Positions 7,994-16,778 of a stretch of 64,000 nt of DNA are shown here, in pieces. Position 1 is the first letter of the stretch; each line of letters opens with the position of its first letter. The notes beneath the pieces are model-generated. The model saw only the letters and a program-made list of their open reading frames with translations. It searched no databases and was not told where the DNA came from. This DNA is from PUMD01 sp964599275. GTDB taxonomy: Bacteria > Bacillota > Sulfobacillia > SLMV01. A program made the translations under genes and the position numbers. The stretch lies in NCBI GenBank assembly GCA_964599275.1, contig CAZRFK010000002.1:11987-75986 (forward strand), given 5' to 3'.

Positions 7994-9142
7994 ATGAAAC
8001 TATACGAATATTTGGCTAAAGAATCTTTTGCCGAATACGGCATTCCCACTCCAGAAGGTCGGGTAGTGGATTGTGCTGATGAAGCCTACGATGTGGCTGA
8101 AGAACTGGGAAAGCCCGTAGTGGTCAAATCGCAGGTTCTTTCCGGCAAAAGAGGAAAGGCTGGCGGAATACAGTTTGCTGATACTCCTGAGGAGACCAGA
8201 GACTTCGCCAGTAATCTGCTGGGCTCACAGATTCAGGGGTATAATGTCAATAAAGTCTTAGTTGAGGAAAAACTGGGCATAGATGAAGAACTGTATCTGG
8301 GACTTACCTTAGACCCCAGCAACCAGTGCCCGGTGCTCATAGCTTCCTCGCGGGGTGGAATGAGCATAGAAGAGGTACCTGATAGATATATTGTCCGGGA
8401 GCCGGTAGATATCAAATGGGGACTTTATCCACACCATATCCGGTCAGTTGCGGAGAGATTAGAACTGTCCTCTGATGTGGCCGGACAGCTTTCCAAGATT
8501 GCTCTGGCTCTGTTCGAATTATTCTGTGATAACGATGCCGAACTCACTGAAATAAATCCGCTTGCGATTTGTTCTGGTGACCTGGTAGCTGCCGATGCTA
8601 GGCTCAATATCAATGGTGATAGCATTTATCGACAGCCCCAGTGGCCGGATACAGAGATTCGTTCCGACGTCGAACAGGAAGTCACGGACTTGGGACTTTC
8701 CTATGTGCAGCTAGACGGTGAAATAGCAGTGATGGCAAACGGGGCTGGTACGACGATGGCCACCATGGATATACTGCAGCATTATGACCGTCAGGCCATG
8801 AACTTCTTGGATTGCGGTGGCGGTGCCGGAATGGAAACTACCCAGGAGGCACTGAAAATACTGGCAGGTACTCGTCCACAGGTGTTGTTAGTAAATATCT
8901 TCGGAGGAATTACTCGCTGCGATGATGTTGCCAGGGCAATTGCTAACGTCAAGGAAGAAGGTCTGCTAAAGGACCCGTTGGTAGTCCGCCTTGTAGGAAC
9001 AAATGAGGAGCAGGGAATTGAGATTCTGCAGGAGTACGGTATTGATGCTTACCGCAGTCTGCAGGAGGCTGCCCGTCAGGCAGTAAAAATTGCCGAGCAG
9101 CGAGAGTCGGAGGAGGGATGCGGCGATGTCGATTCTCATTGA
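7994..9142 (+). CDS. sucC: succinyl-CoA synthetase beta subunit (ADP-forming)
   Basis: This 382-residue protein has the ATP-grasp N-terminal domain (VKSQVLSGKRGKAGGI, LVEEKL, ELTEINPLA) and the C-terminal CoA-ligase domain (FLDCGGGA, LVNIFGGITRCDD). With SucD it interconverts succinyl-CoA and succinate with formation or use of a nucleoside triphosphate. Length matches the family (about 385). sucD overlaps its end by 17 bases. The start is fixed at ATG 7994, yet its ribosome-binding sequence lies upstream of a stable hairpin, which suggests structure-dependent initiation. Confidence 0.93.
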   Translation: MKLYEYLAKESFAEYGIPTPEGRVVDCADEAYDVAEELGKPVVVKSQVLSGKRGKAGGIQFADTPEETRDFASNLLGSQIQGYNVNKVLVEEKLGIDEELYLGLTLDPSNQCPVLIASSRGGMSIEEVPDRYIVREPVDIKWGLYPHHIRSVAERLELSSDVAGQLSKIALALFELFCDNDAELTEINPLAICSGDLVAADARLNINGDSIYRQPQWPDTEIRSDVEQEVTDLGLSYVQLDGEIAVMANGAGTTMATMDILQHYDRQAMNFLDCGGGAGMETTQEALKILAGTRPQVLLVNIFGGITRCDDVARAIANVKEEGLLKDPLVVRLVGTNEEQGIEILQEYGIDAYRSLQEAARQAVKIAEQRESEEGCGDVDSH

Positions 9143-9998
9143 TGAAAAAACCAGAGTTATGATTCAGGGTATTACCGGACATCAGGGGACATTCCATGCA
9201 GATCTCATGTCTGACTACGGAAGCAGGGTAGTAGCGGGTACTTCTCCTGGTAAAGGAGGACAGGAGGTTGATGGTATACCTGTATACAATACAGTAGAGG
9301 ATGCTACCCGTAAGCACGGTCCCAATGCATCCGCACTGTTTGTTCCCGCTCCCTTTGTCAAGGATGCGGCTTTTGAGGCCATAGCCTCGGGAATTGAACT
9401 CGTTATCGTCGTCAGCGAGCATGTGCCGTTACATGACACCATGCAGATCGTTACCTATGCCGACGAGCACGGTACTACTATCTTGGGTCCCAACACCTTC
9501 GGCGTAATTTCTCCTGGTAAATCCAAAATAGGAATTATGCCGGGACAGGTGTACAAACAAGGTTCTGTAGGTCTGGTTTCGCGTAGCGGAACATTGAGCT
9601 ATGAGATTGTACAGTCTCTTACAGAAGGTGAACTCGGAATCAGTACCGCCGTTGGCATCGGTGGAGACCGGGTTGTGGGGCTCAGCTTTGTTGATGTACT
9701 CAAGATGTTTGAAAAGGATCCTGAAACTGAAGCAGTTGTTCTCGTTGGTGAAATAGGGGGCAGTGCTGAGGAGGAAGCAGCTGAGTACATAAAAACCATG
9801 AGTAAGCCTGTAGTCGCCTATGTGGCTGGAAGAAGTGCTCCTCCCGGTAAGCGAATGGGTCACGCTGGTGCAATTATTCAGAGGGGTCGGGGCAGTTACT
9901 CGGCCAAAAAAGAGGCCCTGGAATCCGGCGGAGCAAAAGTAGCCCGGTTGCCATGGCAGGTCGCCAGTCTGGTAAAGAAAGACCTGTCTGAAGGTTAA
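9126..9998 (+). CDS. sucD: succinyl-CoA synthetase alpha subunit
   Basis: This 290-residue subunit carries the CoA-binding Rossmann fold (IQGITGHQGTFH, near residues 13-24), GPNTFGVISPG, SRSGTLSYE and the phosphorylated His in GHAGAI. It forms the phosphohistidine intermediate and binds CoA. The ATG at 9126 follows GGAGGAGGG and lies inside the end of sucC, so the two subunits are translationally coupled. A strong hairpin follows the gene. Confidence 0.93.
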   Translation: MSILIDEKTRVMIQGITGHQGTFHADLMSDYGSRVVAGTSPGKGGQEVDGIPVYNTVEDATRKHGPNASALFVPAPFVKDAAFEAIASGIELVIVVSEHVPLHDTMQIVTYADEHGTTILGPNTFGVISPGKSKIGIMPGQVYKQGSVGLVSRSGTLSYEIVQSLTEGELGISTAVGIGGDRVVGLSFVDVLKMFEKDPETEAVVLVGEIGGSAEEEAAEYIKTMSKPVVAYVAGRSAPPGKRMGHAGAIIQRGRGSYSAKKEALESGGAKVARLPWQVASLVKKDLSEG

Positions 9999-10010
9999 AC
10001 TGTTTTTCAT

Positions 10011-10050
10011 TTCCGGGAGGCTGATTTGTTCGAGTCTCCCGGAACGAGAT
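10011..10050 (+). terminator. hairpin after sucD
   Basis: TTCCGGGAG (10011-10019) pairs perfectly with CTCCCGGAA (10036-10044) and is followed by CGAGATTTT. The T-tract is short, so termination may be partial. The next gene starts only 8 bases after the stem. Confidence 0.5.
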
Positions 10051-10051
10051 T

Positions 10052-10972
10052 TTGCTGATAGTTTTACAGTTATTGGGGTCCGCCTGGTTTGTACATTCTG
10101 GTGTTGGGGGCGAGCTTTTGAATTACCTACTAGCAATTCCGGCAGCGGTGGTTTTGATGTTGGGGGTGTGTTGTGTATGGAAAGCGTATGCTCCCCTGAA
10201 AATCCGCCGAAAAACCCTACATTTATCCGCTGCAGATTCTCAGTTGGATGGCTTACGGGTGCTTCACATATCTGACATACATGGACGCATTGGATTAATC
10301 GATAAACAGAGGATTACAGATGTAGTTAAAATGGGACAGGTGGACTTGGTTGCTGTAACTGGTGATCTGGTCTGCAAATATTTTCCGAACCTGAAAGAGC
10401 CGTTGGAGTTTTTGAGGGAGCTAACCCACCACATTCCGGTTTTTTATGTTCCTGGAAATCATGATTACTGGGCAGCTGAAGCCCATGAACTCCGTGATCA
10501 GATAGAAGCAACGGGAGCTCGTGCGCTGTTCAACCAGCACAGTCAACTCACCTTTCAATCGGAAGGGAAAAAACGTCAGATCACCCTGGTAGGGATAGAG
10601 GATCCATATACTGATCGGGCGGATCTGGTCACAGCCGCTGAAGGTGTGGATGCCTCAACATCCCTGCTGCTCGCTCATAGTCCAGGAATATTTGCCCAGG
10701 CTGCGGAACGTTCTTTTCCTTTGGTGTTATGCGGACACACCCACGGTGGGCAGGTGCGTGTACCACTTTTGGGAGCTCCCTATATTCCTGGCCAATCCGG
10801 ATTATTTCCCCGCTATGACTGGGGACTGTTTCACTGCCGTTCATCTCAAATGTTCATCTCAGCTGGTATAGGCAGCAGCAAACTGCCCATTAGATTTGGT
10901 ACTGCAGCTGAAGTTTGGCTTTTTACTCTTCGCGCCGAAGGGGGCGATGAGAGCAGCCGGGAGTCATGTTAA
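10052..10972 (+). CDS. membrane-anchored metallophosphoesterase
   Basis: Two N-terminal hydrophobic segments (about residues 1-45) are followed by a calcineurin-like phosphoesterase domain. Its metal motifs are present: ISDIHGR, VTGDLV, PGNHDY and CGHTHGGQ. It resembles the YkuE-type membrane-linked phosphodiesterase family; the substrate is unknown. The TTG at 10052 has no good ribosome-binding site. A mini-ORF opening at TTG 10026 after GGGAGG, inside the hairpin, ends at a TGA overlapping this start (10056-10058), so coupling is possible. The start is therefore uncertain. Confidence 0.8.
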   Translation: MLIVLQLLGSAWFVHSGVGGELLNYLLAIPAAVVLMLGVCCVWKAYAPLKIRRKTLHLSAADSQLDGLRVLHISDIHGRIGLIDKQRITDVVKMGQVDLVAVTGDLVCKYFPNLKEPLEFLRELTHHIPVFYVPGNHDYWAAEAHELRDQIEATGARALFNQHSQLTFQSEGKKRQITLVGIEDPYTDRADLVTAAEGVDASTSLLLAHSPGIFAQAAERSFPLVLCGHTHGGQVRVPLLGAPYIPGQSGLFPRYDWGLFHCRSSQMFISAGIGSSKLPIRFGTAAEVWLFTLRAEGGDESSRESC

Positions 10973-11020
10973 TGCCGAATGCAAAAATCACACATCCTTT
11001 GATTTTTAGAGGTGATTTAC

Positions 11021-12226
11021 ATGAGTGGACCGTTGGATGGAGTAACGGTATTGGATCTCTCTCGCGTCCTGACTGGACCCTATTGCAGCATGATGCTGGC
11101 GGATATGGGCGCTGAGGTCGTCAAAGTTGAGAGACCTGATGGAGGAGATGACACCAGAGGGTGGGGACCTCCCTGGGTTGGAGATGAAAGTCATTACTTT
11201 TTGAGCGTTAACCGAAATAAGAAGAGTCTCACTCTCAATTTAAAGACAGAGCAGGGGCAAAAAATTGCTCATCAACTGGTAGAAAAAGCCGATGTTGTGC
11301 TGGAAAATTTTAGCCCCGGCACTGCTGAACGTCTGGGGTTGGATTATGACAAGGTCAAGGAACTCAATTCGGATATTGTCTACTGTTCCATATCTGGGTT
11401 TGGTCAGGATGGTCCATATCGGGAACGACCTGCCTATGACCTGATCTTGCAAGGTATGGGTGGTCTGATGGGGGTTACTGGGCCGGAAGGAGAGGAGCCC
11501 ATACGTGTGGGAGTAGCTGTGGCCGACATTGGGGCAGGTATGTATGCTGCATATGCAATTGCTGCTGCTCTGGTTGAGCGGTCTGAGTCCGGTCAGGGAC
11601 AATATATAGATGTAAGTATGATGGATGTACAGGTTTCATGGATGTCGTATATGGCTCACTATGTATTTGCAAGTGGAGAGATTCCTGTTCGACGGGCTTC
11701 AGGCCATCCCAGCATCGTGCCTTATCAGGCCTTTCCCACTGCGGATGGGTGGATCAACGTCACTGTCGGCAATGATTCTCTGTGGCAGCGTTTTGCCCCC
11801 CTGGTGGATATAGATCCATGCGACAGCAAATTTGCCACAAACTCTGACCGGATAGAGCATCGTGATGAACTCATTGAACTGATTTCCAATGAGATGGAAA
11901 CCAGGACAACTGATGAATGGATGAGAATCCTGGATGAGGCCAAAGTTCCCTGTGGCCCTGTATATGATTTGAAGCAGGTGTTGTCAGACCCCCAAGTTGA
12001 ACACCGGGACATGATCCAGAAAATGCAGCATACATCAGAGGGAGAAATAGATGTTCTTGGTATTCCGGTCAAGTTGAGCCGCACTGAGGGGCAGCTGCGC
12101 ACAGCACCGCCGCTTTTAGGGGAGCACAATGCCGATATTTTGAGTGATTTGGGCTACAAAGCGCAAGACATACAGGAGCTTGTAAACCGAGGGGTAATTA
12201 CTCCTCCTGTTCAAACTGAAGAGTGA
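11021..12226 (+). CDS. class III (CaiB/Frc family) CoA-transferase
   Basis: The 401-residue protein starts with the family signature DGVTVLDLSRVLTGPYC and LADMGAEVVKVE. The catalytic Asp that forms the acyl-enzyme intermediate is Asp140 in YDLILQG. C-terminal LGEHNADIL is also typical. It would move CoA between a carboxylic acid donor and acceptor such as formate, oxalate, succinate or a carnitine-like acid; the pair cannot be told from sequence. The ATG at 11021 follows GAGGTGA. Its neighbours (sucCD, amidohydrolase) fit CoA-ester metabolism, and threonine synthase follows 39 bases later. Confidence 0.88.
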   Translation: MSGPLDGVTVLDLSRVLTGPYCSMMLADMGAEVVKVERPDGGDDTRGWGPPWVGDESHYFLSVNRNKKSLTLNLKTEQGQKIAHQLVEKADVVLENFSPGTAERLGLDYDKVKELNSDIVYCSISGFGQDGPYRERPAYDLILQGMGGLMGVTGPEGEEPIRVGVAVADIGAGMYAAYAIAAALVERSESGQGQYIDVSMMDVQVSWMSYMAHYVFASGEIPVRRASGHPSIVPYQAFPTADGWINVTVGNDSLWQRFAPLVDIDPCDSKFATNSDRIEHRDELIELISNEMETRTTDEWMRILDEAKVPCGPVYDLKQVLSDPQVEHRDMIQKMQHTSEGEIDVLGIPVKLSRTEGQLRTAPPLLGEHNADILSDLGYKAQDIQELVNRGVITPPVQTEE

Positions 12227-12265
12227 CCAGTCGAAATACTTTATTCTGATGGAAGGAAGGAATTC

Positions 12266-13474
12266 ATGTCTAAACCTTACATGACTCATCTCGAGTGTGC
12301 TGACTGCGGTAACGAGTACGACGCGACTAAACTTCAAAATCTCTGTGAATGCGGATCTCCCCTTTTGGCGCGCTATGATCTCGCAGCAATATCAAATGCG
12401 GCGGAGCCTGGTGATTTTGAGGGCGGAATAGACAATATGTGGCGTTTTGCCAGTTTTCTGCCTGTTCCAAGCGAGCACATTATTACCAGAGGCGAGGGAA
12501 TGACACCTCTGCTTAAAACCAGGCAACTAGGTGAGGAACTTGGAGTAACCAACTTGATGATTAAGGATGAAGGTCTCAACCCCACCGGCACCTTCAAGGC
12601 CCGCGGTGCTGCCTGTGGCGTGTCAATGGCAAAATATCTGGGAGCTGATGCAGTAGCGATGCCCACTGCAGGTAACGCCGGAGGTGCATGGTCTGCATAT
12701 TCTCAAGTAGCCGGGCTTGACTGCATCGTGGCCATGCCACAAGATGCTCCTGAGTTGACCCAGAAAGAATGTTCATTGTTTGGAGCCACTGCCTATCTTG
12801 TAGATGGTTTGATCTCGGATGCAGGTCAGCTTATCGGAGAGGCTGCTGAAGAAGAAGGCTGGTTTGAGGTCACTACTCTCAAAGAGCCATATCGAATTGA
12901 AGGTAAAAAGACCATGGGACTTGAGATAGCGCTTCAGCTGAACTGGCGGGTTCCGGATGCAATAGTCTATCCTGCCGGTGGCGGAGTAGGGTTAATTGGT
13001 ATTTATAAGGCGCTGCAGGAGTTGAGTTCAATTGGCTGGATAGATGAGGATATGCCTAAAATGATAGCCGTTCAATCTGAAGGTTGTGCGCCTCTTGTAG
13101 AAGCCTACAATCGTGGAGAGCGAAGAGCAGATTTCTGGGATGATGCTGAAACTCTTGCCGGCGGCATAAGAGTTCCCAAAGCCATAGGTGACTTTTTGGT
13201 TATGGATGCTATTTATGAAAGCGATGGCTGCGCTGTATCGGTGACAGATGAAGATATTTTGGGGGCACTGCGAACCACAGCAGCCCAGGAAGGAATGTTT
13301 ATTTGTCCTGAGGGAGCTGCTTCGGTGGCGGCTGTTGAATCGCTGGTTGATAGTGAGTTCCTATCGCCTGATGATGAGGTGTTAATTGTCAATACCGGAA
13401 GTGGGTTGAAATATTCTTCCTTGATTTCTGTTGATTTGCCTATGGTGGAAGTCGGGGGCTCACTACTGGACTGA
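12266..13474 (+). CDS. thrC: threonine synthase
   Basis: This 402-residue PLP enzyme of fold type II begins with a small zinc-ribbon-like segment (CADCGNEYD, CECGSPLL), as in many clostridial and archaeal ThrC proteins. The PLP Lys lies in GTFKARGA and the phosphate-binding loop in PTAGNAGGA. It converts O-phosphohomoserine to threonine and phosphate. A GGAAGGAAGG ribosome-binding site precedes the ATG, and a strong terminator follows. A related threonine-synthase-like dehydratase cannot be fully excluded. Confidence 0.85.
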   Translation: MSKPYMTHLECADCGNEYDATKLQNLCECGSPLLARYDLAAISNAAEPGDFEGGIDNMWRFASFLPVPSEHIITRGEGMTPLLKTRQLGEELGVTNLMIKDEGLNPTGTFKARGAACGVSMAKYLGADAVAMPTAGNAGGAWSAYSQVAGLDCIVAMPQDAPELTQKECSLFGATAYLVDGLISDAGQLIGEAAEEEGWFEVTTLKEPYRIEGKKTMGLEIALQLNWRVPDAIVYPAGGGVGLIGIYKALQELSSIGWIDEDMPKMIAVQSEGCAPLVEAYNRGERRADFWDDAETLAGGIRVPKAIGDFLVMDAIYESDGCAVSVTDEDILGALRTTAAQEGMFICPEGAASVAAVESLVDSEFLSPDDEVLIVNTGSGLKYSSLISVDLPMVEVGGSLLD

Positions 13475-13495
13475 ATGCAGGTTGTCATCTATCAG

Positions 13496-13550
13496 CAGCC
13501 GGCCGAGGTCAGAACTTGTATCATCGGCCGGCTGAGCATTATTTTATTTC
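13496..13550 (+). terminator. strong intrinsic terminator after thrC
   Basis: CAGCCGGCCGA (13496-13506) pairs perfectly with TCGGCCGGCTG (13524-13534), followed by the T-rich ATTATTTTATTT. Confidence 0.85.
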
Positions 13551-13653
13551 CATTTAAAGCCGCCAGGAAGGTCTTAACCTTTCATTTGAAGAATATATAA
13601 ATAAATTGTACCGACTACCATAAATCACAGTATACAGAGACGGGGGATGGTAT

Positions 13654-14286
13654 ATGTTTGTTAGTCATGCAATGAGGCGGCATGCGGAAACTGTAAAGCC
13701 CGATGATACCCTCGAACATGTTTGGGGGTTGATGAAAGAAAAAGATTGTGAGACTTTGCCGGTCTTGGATAAGCGACGGCAGTTGGTGGGCATTGTCAGT
13801 ATCACGGATGTAGCCGAAGCTGCCATGGATGCTGAAGAGGATGATTTTCGTCAGGCAATAACTGTGAGTGAAGTAATGGAAGAAGAAATCACCACTATAT
13901 CTGAGGAGGAAGTCCTAGAAGAAGCTGCTTACATTATGGAGGAAAATAATTATACGGCGCTCCCGGTGGTTTCCTCTAAAGAGACTCTGGTGGGGATAAT
14001 CACCCGGGCTGATGTAGAGAGAATTCTGGTACGGATGATGGGATTCACCCAGCCCGGTACACGCATAAGTCTTTCAGTTCCAGATAGAGTGGGCAAACTT
14101 GCAGATATCGCACAGATTGTCAAACATTGCAACATGTCTATTGCCGGTTTGGCCACTTATACCCACGAGGATGCAAATGTTGGTAATGTGGTGCTCAGAT
14201 TAAGAACTCATCAACCAAAACCTGTGGTTGAAAAATTGCGCAACTCTGGCTACCGCGTCCTTCATGTGGCGCAGGTGTGGCAGTAA
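13654..14286 (+). CDS. CBS-pair plus ACT-domain regulatory protein (AcuB-like)
   Basis: Two CBS motifs (about residues 1-60 and 75-130), each ending in a VGI(V/I)xxxD signature, are followed by an ACT-like domain (about 135-210, SVPDRVGKLADIA). This order is that of AcuB-type proteins, whose CBS pair binds an adenosyl ligand. It has no catalytic domain, so it is probably a sensor of energy state or of an amino acid. It follows a terminator, with GGGGGA before the ATG, and leads into the Nudix gene 25 bases on. Confidence 0.82.
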   Translation: MFVSHAMRRHAETVKPDDTLEHVWGLMKEKDCETLPVLDKRRQLVGIVSITDVAEAAMDAEEDDFRQAITVSEVMEEEITTISEEEVLEEAAYIMEENNYTALPVVSSKETLVGIITRADVERILVRMMGFTQPGTRISLSVPDRVGKLADIAQIVKHCNMSIAGLATYTHEDANVGNVVLRLRTHQPKPVVEKLRNSGYRVLHVAQVWQ

Positions 14287-14310
14287 CCGGTTACCAGATG
14301 AGGGGGATCG

Positions 14311-14766
14311 ATGATGGCGGATTCCGGACAGGACACTCATCGTCGAGCTGCAGGTGCTGTGGTTTTATCGCCATATCGGTGTAAGGCGCCTTACCTGCTA
14401 ATTGAGGATCAGTACGGTCACTGGTGCCTTCCCAAGGGACATATTGAACCCCAGGAATCACCAGTTGACGCGGCAAGACGAGAAGTTTTTGAGGAAACTG
14501 GTATAAGATCAGTTATGGTGCGCCGTATTGGGCAGATAGACTATCGTTATTGGGAGGCGGGTCTGCTTATTTCAAAGACGGTAATCTATTTTTTGGCTCT
14601 GGCAAGAGATGGAGCGTTGTGTCCGGATCGCCGGGAAGTACGCCAAATAAAATGGGTTGAAGGTGAGGCTGAGCAGTGGAAATCTTGGTATGGATACAAA
14701 GCCCTTATACCTATTTATAACAAAGCAAAACACTTTGCTCAGCCGTGGTTGAGTCAATATTGTTGA
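14311..14766 (+). CDS. Nudix hydrolase
   Basis: The complete Nudix box runs from GHIEPQE through REVFEETGI, with the Gly, REV and EExG residues that bind the catalytic metals. The 151-residue protein hydrolyses a nucleoside diphosphate linked to another group; candidates are Ap4A, NADH or oxidised nucleotides. A histidine-rich start (DTHRRAAGAVV) and a WxLPKGH strand fit the diadenosine polyphosphate or RNA pyrophosphohydrolase-like subgroup, but this is not decisive. ATG 14311 or 14314 could be the start; GAGGGGG lies at 14300-14306. Confidence 0.85.
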   Translation: MMADSGQDTHRRAAGAVVLSPYRCKAPYLLIEDQYGHWCLPKGHIEPQESPVDAARREVFEETGIRSVMVRRIGQIDYRYWEAGLLISKTVIYFLALARDGALCPDRREVRQIKWVEGEAEQWKSWYGYKALIPIYNKAKHFAQPWLSQYC

Positions 14767-14828
14767 CGAAAAACACCCAGAAAGATAAAATTACTGTTGT
14801 ACATGCAATTGTTATTTGATTGATTTGT

Positions 14829-14903
14829 CGGGATGTGGCCCAGCTTGGTCAGGGCGCCGCGTTCGGGACGCGGAGGTCGCCAGTTCAAATCTGGCCATCC
14901 CGA
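14829..14903 (+). tRNA. tRNA-Pro (anticodon CGG)
   Basis: A complete cloverleaf folds: acceptor CGGGATG/CATCCCG, D stem GCCC/GGGC, anticodon stem CCGCG/CGCGG with loop TTCGGGA (anticodon CGG at 14864-14866), and T stem GCCAG/CTGGC with TTCAAAT. The discriminator base is A, and the 3' CCA is not encoded. Confidence 0.95.
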
Positions 14904-14976
14904 CACTCCTATGATTTCGATTTCAAATTCATGGTGTATTTTCTTATGTGCGTGATTACCTTCGGAGGGTAGGAAT

Positions 14977-15264
14977 ATGGCCATATTGGATTCATTCACC
15001 ATTGGTATTCTGAGTTTAATTATAGGGGCTGGTTGTTTTTATATTCCCCGCACTGAGTGGTTTGACAACATTATGGTTGAGAAGTATCAGGGTGAGGTAG
15101 ATGACGAGGAAGTGGAGGACGACGAAGAATCATCCGAAGCGTCAGAGAAAGAAAATGCTGAGGTTACAATGGAAGACAGAATTGCCAAAGAAAAGAACAC
15201 CTTGCTGTGGATGGGGTTTTTTTGGGTGGTTTTTGGTTTTATGCAGCTAGTTATTGGTATGTGA
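14977..15264 (+). CDS. small two-helix membrane protein with acidic middle
   Basis: I do not recognise this 95-residue protein. It has hydrophobic helices at about residues 5-24 and 76-94, separated by a highly acidic stretch (roughly 40-58, mostly Asp and Glu). GGAGGGTAGG precedes the ATG. It sits between the tRNA gene and murT and may be cotranscribed with the latter. Confidence 0.65.
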   Translation: MAILDSFTIGILSLIIGAGCFYIPRTEWFDNIMVEKYQGEVDDEEVEDDEESSEASEKENAEVTMEDRIAKEKNTLLWMGFFWVVFGFMQLVIGM

Positions 15265-15362
15265 ATTTGCTGCCCTTTTACTCATCTGCCCTCCTCAATT
15301 CAACTTCATCTTGGTGACCAAGCCATGTTATGCATTGAATTCGAACAAAAGGAGTGCTGTAT

Positions 15363-16778
15363 TTGTTGAAGAAATTGCTGGCCGTAGCAATTGGAAAAAG
15401 CGTATTGTCATTACTGCGTTTTTTAAATCGGTCCGCTACAGCCTTTCCTGGTAAATTGGCATTACGCATATTACCAGATCTGATCCAGTGCCTACTTGAT
15501 TCATCAAATTTGAAAACCGTATATATAAGTGGAACCAATGGGAAAAGCACTACCTCTTCGATGATCAAGTCTATCCTTCAAACTTCAAAAATGACTGTTG
15601 TATGCAACGACAGCGGTGCCAATCTGCTGACGGGAATAGCCACTTCCTTACTTGAAAGCAGTAGTTGGTTGGGAAGATTAGCAGCTGATGTCGTGGTATT
15701 GGAAGTTGATGAGGCCACCCTGCCGAAAATGATTTTACACTTCGATCCCGATATAATTATCATAACTAATTTCTTTGCTGATCAGTTGGATCGTTTTGGA
15801 GAAGTTGAAAAAACGGTTCATATCGTTCACCGTGCTCTGAAAATGTCTTGTGCAAAAATCTGTTTGAATGCTGACGATCCCTATTCAGCTGGGCTTGCCA
15901 GTGAGTTGTCATCGGCGAATGATCAAATATTTTACGGCATCGAACCGATACCGCAGGGTGCTGAGCTGGAGTGCGAGTGCGCAGAGCGGCACTACTGTGC
16001 TTTGTGCGGTGAATCTCTGATTTACAGATATCGAACCTACGCACATATTGGAAAGTATGAATGTCCCCAATGCAGTTTTTCACGACCTTCACCAGATGCC
16101 TGTGCACGCGTTCTCAATATTGGGACCGATCATTCTGGAATTGAGTTCTCTTTTTCTGATAAGTTACCTCAGTGCCTCCAAGATACAGACCTGTTAACGC
16201 AAATCAGACTTCCGGGGGTTTACAACATCTACAATGCAGTTGCATCAGCATCAGCAGCCGCCTTGTTGGAGGTTGCTCCAGATTTCATAGATCGTGGGTT
16301 ATCCGAATTTGAGGGTGTTTTCGGAAGGTGGGAAAAATTCTATATTGAGGGGGTTCAACTGGAGATTACCCTCGTAAAAAATCCAGTGGGTTTAAATCAG
16401 GTTATGCGCTCAGTACAACGAAGAGAAGGTGCAAAGGTGATGTTTTTGGCCCTGAATGATAAAGCGGCTGATGGCAGGGATATTTCTTGGATTTGGGATG
16501 TTAACTTTGAGGAGACTACTCTCATTGAATGTTCTGATGTACACTTTGTCGTTGCTGGCACCAGGGCCGACGATCTGGCGGTAAGATTGAAATATGCGGG
16601 TCTTGATGAACACAGATTGACAGTTGAATCTGATTTGGTAAAAGCCCTGGATGCTTGCTGCCGGAAATCCCAGCAAGAAGATGCTGTGATTTATTCCCTA
16701 CCCAATTATTCGGCCATGTGGAAATTGAGGCGAGAAATACTGCGAAGAGTCGAAATTGAGGAGGCAGCTGGGGTATGA
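15363..16778 (+). CDS. murT: lipid II isoglutaminyl synthase, MurT subunit
   Basis: MurT is a Mur-ligase-like enzyme that, with GatD, amidates the alpha-carboxyl of D-glutamate in lipid II. Visible are the ATP loop SGTNGKSTT, a zinc ribbon (CALC near residue 215, CPQC near 237) and the C-terminal DUF1727 region with KNPVGLNQV and ADGRDISWIWD, which contains the Asp used for catalysis. TTG 15363 is preferred because AAAAGGAG lies 8 bases upstream; a GTG at 15354 overlaps that site. The stop overlaps gatD by 4 bases. MurT looks intact, unlike its partner. Confidence 0.9.
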   Translation: MLKKLLAVAIGKSVLSLLRFLNRSATAFPGKLALRILPDLIQCLLDSSNLKTVYISGTNGKSTTSSMIKSILQTSKMTVVCNDSGANLLTGIATSLLESSSWLGRLAADVVVLEVDEATLPKMILHFDPDIIIITNFFADQLDRFGEVEKTVHIVHRALKMSCAKICLNADDPYSAGLASELSSANDQIFYGIEPIPQGAELECECAERHYCALCGESLIYRYRTYAHIGKYECPQCSFSRPSPDACARVLNIGTDHSGIEFSFSDKLPQCLQDTDLLTQIRLPGVYNIYNAVASASAAALLEVAPDFIDRGLSEFEGVFGRWEKFYIEGVQLEITLVKNPVGLNQVMRSVQRREGAKVMFLALNDKAADGRDISWIWDVNFEETTLIECSDVHFVVAGTRADDLAVRLKYAGLDEHRLTVESDLVKALDACCRKSQQEDAVIYSLPNYSAMWKLRREILRRVEIEEAAGV

